From Gymnopus androsaceus JB14 (Eukaryota > Basidiomycota > Agaricomycetes > Agaricales > Omphalotaceae): a DNA stretch of 64,000 bases. The notes beneath the pieces were generated by a model. The model worked only from the letters and a program-made list of their open reading frames with translations. It made no database searches and was not told the DNA's origin. Where the stretch lies: assembly GCA_009733575.1 (NCBI GenBank), contig ML769519.1, positions 1-64,000 of the forward strand, read 5' to 3'. Below, one piece after another: positions 57,832 through 64,000 of this stretch (position 1 is the first letter of the stretch; each line of letters begins with the position of its first letter). Position numbers and translations under genes: made by a program.

Positions 57832-59434
57832 ATGTCACTCCGCTTCCAATCTCCTGAGTGCGGGACTTGTGCTGGCACGCATAGAGGAACCTGTCCTTTC
57901 AACAAGTATTTGTGCAATCATGTGGAACCACTGCCCAACGAACTCATCGATCATGTCATCGAAAACCTCTACTGCAATAAAGCAACTCTCAAAAAGTGTG
58001 CTTTGGTCGGAAGAGCTTGGGCTCGTGCCTCTCAGTGTGGCCTTTTTGAAACGATTGTGTTCGATTTCATCGTTGTTGGATAAATACCCTGCTGTCGGTT
58101 GTCCGGCCGCTCCACACACCATGCATACCCCTATCTGCTTCCGTATATAAAGTAGATAGATACAAATGACCAATTAATCGTTCTTCCCCCCGTTCCAGAT
58201 GCTCGATTCCCTCCTCGCTGAGGTTGTATCCGCCGACTGAGCTCGCTTGTTTCTCAACAATCATTGACAATTGAAATCTAGATTCGAATTGCCAAACCAA
58301 ATGGGAACAGCTCACTGGGATATTCGATGAGAAATTGCATCTAGCATCGTATGTCTGCATTCTGAAGCTTGAGAATTTATACCCAGAATCTTGTTCACAA
58401 AAAGTGATTACTTGGGTGCCCCAAGTTATCCGGCGACTCTCTAACATGAACCATATGTTGCTTTACAAATGCGATGGAAATATGCTCTCCAAGTCTTCTC
58501 TACTTGAAGAGGCACTATACGGCATATTAAACACTCCTTCTTTGACTCGGGTCACCATTCGTTTGTGTTATTTCCGCAACTTTGTCGACCTGGCTTCAAG
58601 TTCTCTGTTGAGCCATGCGATATACTTGAAGGCACTGACAGTCGATGCTGTACGGTTTTTTGGCAATACGAATCCTCCAACAACTTCAGATTTGATACCC
58701 AATCTTCCTCCGAGGTCAATCAAACTCGATGAGTTTGTGGCCAGCACTGGGATTGAGTGCCTCACTCCTTGGTTCCAACAAGAATCATGCCCAATTGAAG
58801 TTGAGGGTCTGCAATGTTTGCATATATGTCTCTCCTTTCCCAGGCCCACTGGACCTGCCAGTCAGCAGCTTCTATAGTGCAGCATGGTGTTTGTAGTCTT
58901 ACAAAGTCGGAGCTGCGTTACCGATATGACTTCAAAAGTACACTAAACTCCAACTAAACTCCCATTTATTTATTCATTTGATTTGACGCTGTGATCTACC
59001 TTTTCCCAGTATGTGACTTTCATCTTGGATACACACCGAACTTGGACAGTTTCATGTTAGATATTCACAAATGTGTAAGCAGAACAGAAATCTCGTCTGC
59101 TCTGGTCATTCCGTGGATCCAATCTTTTCTTGAACCTGCTCTGAATCGGGATGGGAGTACACACCCCTTACGTCATTTTACTCTAGTCACATACCCCAAT
59201 ACGCCCATCCATTCCTCCGATGCTGTCCCGAGTCCAATGGAATCAGAATGTGATCAATACGGTATAATTGATGTGCTGTTTGCAAAGCTGGTGTTTTCTT
59301 CGCTCGAGATGGTGAATATTACGCTCAAGGGCACTCAGCAAATTCCGAGTGGTTTAACTTTTGTGGAGGCGCTGCACGAGAAGCTTCCGTTTTTGAAGGG
59401 GTCGGACAAGCTGAAGGTTGATATCCACAGATAG
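57832..59434 (+). pseudogene. F-box family gene, interrupted by a solo LTR
   Basis: First exon MSLRFQSPECGTCAG... leads to the F-box EPLPNELIDHVIENLY...ALVGRAWARASQCGLFE, which in SCF ubiquitin ligases binds Skp1. A 186-bp LTR follows, then the substrate-recognition part (LASYVCILKLENLYPESC, LYKCDGNMLSKSSLLEEAL, SHAIYLKALTVDAVRFFG). After an intron, the end is LGYTPNLDSFMLDIHKCV...KLKVDIHR. Three more fragments of the same family lie in the window. The stop just after the LTR junction and a TGA near 58328 suggest inactivation, although most of the downstream part is open. Confidence 0.65.
58074..58259 (+). mobile_element. Solo LTR (copia-like), 186 bp
   Basis: Starts TGTTGGATAA and ends TCTCAACA, with internal TATATAAAG. 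Flanks are ATCGT and ATCAT, a target duplication with one CpG-type change. The F-box copy at 28.9 kb lacks it at the same position. Confidence 0.75.
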
Positions 59435-59756
59435 AATACGAACTGGGGCACAGGCCCTCTGCAATAGGCATATGTTACTCCATTTCTTCAACTACTGTTC
59501 CACTCAGCAGAATTCACTGGCTTCCGGTTTTCTTCTGTTTCTCTTGTTGTGGTATTTATTGCATACCAGGCAAGCACTCCTTATAGTCCTCATTCGCTGA
59601 AGGGATCCGAAATACTCTGCAATTCAGAATAGATCTCTTCATTTTGCTTCACGAAAGATTGTGCATGGGTCTGAAAAGCTAGCGTTTCTGCGTCTCAGTA
59701 TTGCATATTTGACAAGGTCGTGAAAGGAACATCTCACTGAATCTAGAATTCAATCA
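59435..59756. other. Non-coding interval
   Basis: No supported feature in this stretch, which separates two F-box family copies. Confidence 0.4.
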
Positions 59757-59970
59757 GCAATTAATTGGGCTATTCGATGAGAAACCACGTCTAGCGTCCT
59801 CTGTCCTGGAACTTGAGAATTTCGAGGAAGCATTCCCCGACCAGGATGGGGTTCTACCGCAAGTTTGTTATTCTACGCCAAAAATACTTCTCACCAAGAA
59901 TATCCTTGCTGAATTTGACTTCCGTGTGCAAGGAAAGAGTTACGGCGATGTCCGTTTTACTGATGTGGGA
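59757..59970 (+). pseudogene. F-box family fragment (third short copy)
   Basis: QLIGLFDEKPRLASSVLELENF aligns with the region after the F-box in the 57.8-kb copy, then diverges and ends at a stop. Confidence 0.55.
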
Positions 59971-60540
59971 CGATAGTACATGTTCATTTGGCATCAGGCT
60001 ACACAGCGACATTTACAAGATGGCTGCTGGGATGTTTAAAGGAGCGTAGATGAATTAGAATGCGTTGCGTTATTACGGCCAATGATGCAAATTTTCAGAA
60101 ATTCTAAATTGTCAAATCAAAGGCTCTGAACTGTATCGTTGAAACGGTCAAACCAAATCACTCCGTTCCTCCAGCATGGACAAACAGGCGCATCAAAAAA
60201 ACACTTTTGCGCAAGGCAGACCTACATGGGCCGTTTGTATATACTCGTACAGTATGTTCTGATCAAAGTTAACAACAAAGTAGAGGCAGACACTAAAAGC
60301 AGGTACAAGAAATGGTCACGGCATGAGCAGAAAGATCACAAGCGCCAGGAAGAATGTGTAAAAATGAGCATACAATAATTATCAAGAGCCAGACGTGCCC
60401 TAAAATGTAAAGTAAGTAAATCATTCATTCCTTGATATTGTACAACACCTGCCCAAGTATCACAGACTTCAGTTCCAAGAAAAAAGAGAAGAGAGAGAAA
60501 GATATTCCCAATTCAGTATGGTAAGCAGTCCTTCAAAGCT
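59971..60540. other. Non-coding interval
   Basis: A- and T-rich; no gene or repeat arm recognised. Confidence 0.4.
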
Positions 60541-61416
60541 TCAACGTCCGCGCATTGATTCCGCCGCATCTTTGGCCAACCCGTCCGCAAGAGTATTGTA
60601 ATCATGACTAACGTGAAAGAAGACAACGCAAAAGTTGTCCTGTTCCAGCTTCTTGACGCAATCCTGAAGGCGGTGAAATAGGTCGAGGTTGACAGGAGTG
60701 AAGCCTTTATTCGTAAGCCAGTTTTGCCTCTAAACGACAGTTGGGATGAGCTGGGAAGGAAGGATGTTACCAGCACATACCTCCCAAATATGATACCATT
60801 CGGTGATTCCTTTGACGATGTATTCAGAGTCCGTAGCGAGAACAAGCGTAGCGATATCATCTGGATGAGAGTCTCACGTGTAATCGAATCCATATTCTGC
60901 ACCACTATACATTTCTTCTTCATACTCTTTGTTGCTAATTTTCCCAAGCAGTTCTAGCCCGTGTATCGCCGCCAAAAGCTCAGCTCTCTGATTTGTCCTT
61001 GGACCATCATCGACATAATCATCTATCCCGAGCTGATACTGCTGCGATTCGTCGTCTCCGATAGCAAATCCCATGCCCGAGAACGCTTCGACACCCCTCC
61101 TTCCGTTGTTAATGCAAGCGCCATCGGTGAACACGACTTTGGAATGATGACAAAAAGAGTTTGTGCCGTTACAGTTGAAGAAGAAACGTGTACAGTTGGG
61201 ACATATCTTGAATAGATAAGAAAATGACGCGTTGTTGTCAAGAAGGAAGAAGCTGAGGTGGTCCCTCGCAGTGCCAGTGCCAATCGCACATGAGTGTTAC
61301 TGGTGAAAAGCAGAAGTTGAAATTTTTGCCCACGCCACTCGAAGTTCTTGTTCTTGTCTCATAGCTTCGACGGAGAATCGTCCTGGAATCCATCCTTGAA
61401 AGTCGCTTCGATGCAT
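60541..61416 (-). CDS. RNase H-like protein with Cys/His head
   Basis: Expected to cut RNA in RNA-DNA hybrids. The start at 61416 gives GWIPGRFSVEAMRQEQELR, then (after a short gap or intron) CPNCTRFFFNC...FCHH, a Cys/His motif upstream of the fold. Catalytic residues: VFTDGACINNGR (Asp), TNQRAELLAAI (Glu), VLATDSEYIVKG (Asp) and HVSHDYNTLADGL (Asp). The intron at about 60724-60780 fits. A TGA at 60874-60876 interrupts between FDYT and DSHPDD, in the same place as in the 28-kb paralogue. Apart from that all four acidic residues are kept. It is a gene with an unrecognised device at the TGA, or a recent pseudogene. Confidence 0.62.
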
Positions 61417-61955
61417 TGCCAAAGTCTGTTAATTTAAAGCGTATTCATCTCATACTTACGTTGTCGACCCTCTTGTACATGTAGAGTGCATCGTACCCGT
61501 ATCATCGTTAGCCTTTCAACGCTTCAGAATCGCGGTCCTTGAACAACTGTTGTCCTCACATGGTGGGTCGCTTGTTACCCAGGATAGTGAGATAGTGGCC
61601 AAAACAGGCATTTTATTTTATACAACCCAAATAAAAGCACAGAAGCAGGAAGCTAAGCGACGATTAATGACCAGCTACTAATAGGCTAGCCAAGGTCGAA
61701 ATTTGAAACGATAAAGTTGTTGTTACCCTTCAGTGGCAAGAATCTGTACCGAGCTCCAGCAATTGAAATGGTTTGCAGTCTTTTGAGCGAACATCTTGTA
61801 ATCGGCTTGCTCACATTTCAATCAGTTATAACGCCGATCTTCTCTAGTCGGTCTGTCCATTCAAAATCGAAATCAGAGTTTGGAATGAGTCTAATAAAGT
61901 AAATAGGCACAAACCGTTACGACTCCGCTCAGAGACCCAGTGCAGGTCGTTGGTT
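61417..61955. other. Non-coding interval
   Basis: No supported gene; the only ORFs are short. Confidence 0.4.
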
Positions 61956-62551
61956 CTAATTGACGAATATTGATTGAAAGTCGTACCCCTGACAGAGGTC
62001 GGTCAACGCGCGCGTCCATGTATAGGTGTTGCTATCACTCTCACAAGTTCCTTTTACGGGGTAGCGTCGGGGTTGAAGGAACTCCATGATTCGGTGATGT
62101 AGTACTCGACTAGAGAATTGGCGAACCATCCGTAGACGGAAATATGACCGAGGCCAGAGTTGGACGAGAAGGTGCCATCGTAGAAGACCTACCTGTCAAT
62201 GAGAAGGGAAAGCTGGTACTCGTTCACTGAGACTGCTCTTACTGAGCGCTACCAGGGTTCCAGCCTACCCCAACGACTATATCATCTTCGCCGTTCCGGG
62301 TTACGCTGAATTGCCCTGGGCCAACTACGATTTATTGATCGTGATATACCATAAGATCCTTTACTGGACCTACTATTCATGTAGTCGTTGAACGTTTCTT
62401 CTGCAAAGACAGCGTAGTAGAGGCCATCAAAGGCTCATACGACGCTACGCTTGCCGAGAATCGCAGTAGAGTTGTCCGAGGGCTCCACAGGGCTGGCAAA
62501 GACGTTGCCAGCGACAGTGAAGGAAAAAATGAGCAAGGAGAGAGGACCCAT
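61956..62551 (-). pseudogene. GH11 endo-1,4-beta-xylanase pseudogene
   Basis: Signal peptide MGPLSLLIFSFTVAGNVFA, a Lys-Arg propeptide site (AILGKR), then GH11 blocks: GQFSVTRNGEDDIVVG, VGWNPGSA, SVYGWFANSLVEYYITES (the Glu is the catalytic nucleophile position) and KGTCESDSNTYTW. The blocks lie in different frames, with stops after KRSVV and after NPDATP, and the second catalytic Glu region is lost. It is a plant-cell-wall hydrolase remnant, so the organism or its ancestor was a plant-matter degrader. Confidence 0.8.
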
Positions 62552-62820
62552 CTTGTTGACTAGGTGGTGAGCAGGTTGTCGCTTTGACAGAATATTCAGA
62601 GAAATATATCTATCTCAGTGGCAATAAGACCTGAACATGCCGTCTCCATTATACTGCAGAACCTTAGTCGCCTCCACGTACGCCAGTAAATGAGTTCCAA
62701 TGAAGGTTGAATAGAGGGGGTAATGGAAAAACAAAAGAAAGTGGTTATTGTGGTAGTGAAGAAAGAAAGCGCCTTCTGTTGTTGGGTTGGGCGCTTTTGT
62801 CACTCTTTTTCTTTTGCCAT

Positions 62821-62971
62821 CTTCAAATAGGACCTCGGAATCTCCTATGGAACCTCGCCGGGTCAAAGGCCCTAAATGACGCTATGATTTCAGCAAGGAT
62901 CGTCACGTGGATTGAGAAAAAATCGCCATTTCGGCTAGGTTCCATAGGAGATTCCGAGGTCCTCTTTGAAT
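62821..62971. mobile_element. MITE-like palindrome, 40-bp arms
   Basis: Arms share GGACCTCGGAATCTCCTATG and flank about 70 bp. Three or four mismatches over about 40 bp. It lies between the xylanase pseudogene and an F-box-like segment. Confidence 0.7.
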
Positions 62972-62987
62972 CGCCCTATTTTCAGTC

Positions 62988-63559
62988 ATGTCTGGCTTCG
63001 AAAAGCTTTGCTTGACCCCGCGGTCTACACCAAGTCCTTCACCTGCAGATCAATCTGTCTGGGAGGAAGCTTTTTTTCAGAGCAGATCCAATTGCTTTCC
63101 GAATTCAGCTGTCGAGCGGTCCCAGCTACGCGCCCTTCTGGTTTTGGGAGACGTGCGGGAGACTCCATCTTTCCATTGACATGGGTTTCTTCTTGGTGGC
63201 GAGAAATCATCATCTACCAGTCCTCACTCTGGTCCTGCTTGACATTGACGCATGCACAATCTGTGCTTGATATCATACCCATACTGAGGGCATGTCTTGC
63301 ACGCTCTGGGACTGCACCTCTGTGCCTTAATCTTCACCTTGAACTTACACCCGGAATGGACTTTAACCTAATTGAATTTACTCCTGGACTACGCAGTGTT
63401 CTAGATGATCTGGCGCGTCACGCAGACAGATGGGAGGAGTTCAAATTCAGGGATGATTTAACGAGCCTGCATTCTACAAAAAGCTTGTCATTTCACAGCA
63501 AGAGGCGTGCGGCTGCGAAATTTTTGACATCATGCCTGGAAGAATTTGGGGGTACCTAG
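62988..63559 (+). pseudogene. F-box/LRR-like gene fragment (second family)
   Basis: MSGFEKLCLTPRSTPSPS opens one frame, but the recognisable part lies in another: SIFPLTWVSSWWREIIIYQSSLW and RACLARSGTAPLCLNLHLEL, then DDLARHADRWEEFKF. This matches the common Agaricomycete F-box-associated pattern (V-C/S-S-W-W-R ... LW ... L-x-R-S-G-x-x-P-L). A frame change and a stop (63237) suggest decay or an unresolved intron. Confidence 0.5.
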
Positions 63560-63567
63560 GTACCTAC

Positions 63568-64000
63568 CCCGGTCCGTTCGGTGCTTAGGTCCGATCGTAG
63601 CCGTAGCCGTAAAAAGTAGTAACCTCATAATTTCGTTCATAAAGTAACATATTAGCTTGATATACAAAATTATTTAGTACCAATCCATTATAAAGCTTGC
63701 TTTAGTGCATTAAAGAGTAAAGGATGGGTATCGTGCTTCAGCAGAACGCAAGTCGAATTTAGCGCCCAATGGTTTACAAGCGCTAAAAATCGGTTCCATT
63801 CTAAAACAACAAGAACTGTATATTTTTCAAATCTGAGAATGCTAACGTATAGCGAGACCTCAAAAATGGTAGGGTCACTCTCTTAAATTAGACGAAATAT
63901 TAAGAATTACAGTCGCTACGGAGAATCTTAACTTTATGAGCTGAATGATTGTGATCGAGCCCCAAAAGGGAATTGGGTAGGTACCTCCAGCGGTCCGGGG
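63568..64000. mobile_element. Possible TIR element reaching the window end
   Basis: Starts CCCCGGTCCG and the window ends CGGTCCGGGG, an inverted match in 9 of 10 bases. The interior is AT-rich without ORFs. Outer flanks cannot be checked at the right end. Confidence 0.4.

Overview
The window looks like nuclear DNA of a mushroom-forming basidiomycete (Agaricomycetes). The evidence is very short GT-AG introns (mostly 45-70 nt), a mushroom-type noncanonical aromatic amino acid decarboxylase, scattered copies of an F-box family, RNase H-like genes with a Cys/His head, and a typical set of transposons (DIRS, Ty1/copia, Ty3/gypsy chromovirus, several TIR and MITE families). It is gene-poor and repeat-rich. 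Most host genes are damaged, several by insertions that can still be read precisely.

Layout. 1-5.3 kb: a DIRS-like tyrosine-recombinase retroelement on the minus strand, with spliced Gag, RT-RNase H and YR. 6.07-6.17 kb: a 100-bp TA-flanked MITE. 7.3-9.8 kb: a nine-exon secreted serine beta-lactamase-like gene. 10.5-13.05 kb: a TIR element (D) containing a second TIR element (C), which itself carries gene-like DNA. 13.4-22.25 kb: one small multi-exon membrane-protein gene cut by three insertions, two short TIR elements (A, B) with 2-bp TA duplications and a complete young Ty1/copia element (15907-21983). 23.4-27.3 kb: two tandem Ish1/Msc1-like secreted genes on the minus strand. 25.3-29.2 kb: F-box fragments and an RNase H pseudogene. 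30.0-32.1 kb: a decayed integrase-core (DDE) gene. 32.4-33.8 kb: unassigned ORFs. 35.0-36.3 kb: pseudogene pieces of ribosomal protein S1/S3Ae and RACK1. 36.55-46.9 kb: a gene of a family I tentatively assign to 2OG-Fe(II) (TET/JBP-like) dioxygenases, split by a Ty3/gypsy chromovirus (38105-46463, TSD CTCTA) that carries an antisense spliced gene with a Zn2Cys6-like motif. 47.1-50.7 kb: a HECT-type ubiquitin ligase-like gene. 50.8-52.7 kb: TIR DNA with telomere-like TTAGGG-type repeats in inverted arrangement. 53.6-57.2 kb: the aromatic amino acid decarboxylase. 57.8-60.0 kb: F-box copies, one with a solo LTR. 60.5-61.4 kb: RNase H gene. 62.0-62.55 kb: GH11 xylanase pseudogene. 62.8 kb to the end: a MITE, another F-box-like piece and the start of a further TIR element.

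How it fits together. The clearest theme is insertion archaeology: removing each element together with one target-site copy restores the host reading frame, which fixes element ends and target duplications exactly. The second theme is CpG decay: all seven premature stops in the gypsy pol are TGA where Arg (CGA) is expected, its RT YLDD motif reads YLND, and most LTR differences are C/T at CpG sites. The copia element shows none of this. The most unusual items are the CATCAGC TIR family with 2-bp duplications, the antisense Zn-cluster gene inside the gypsy element, and an in-frame TGA shared by two diverged RNase H paralogues. All names rest on motif recognition; no database search was possible.
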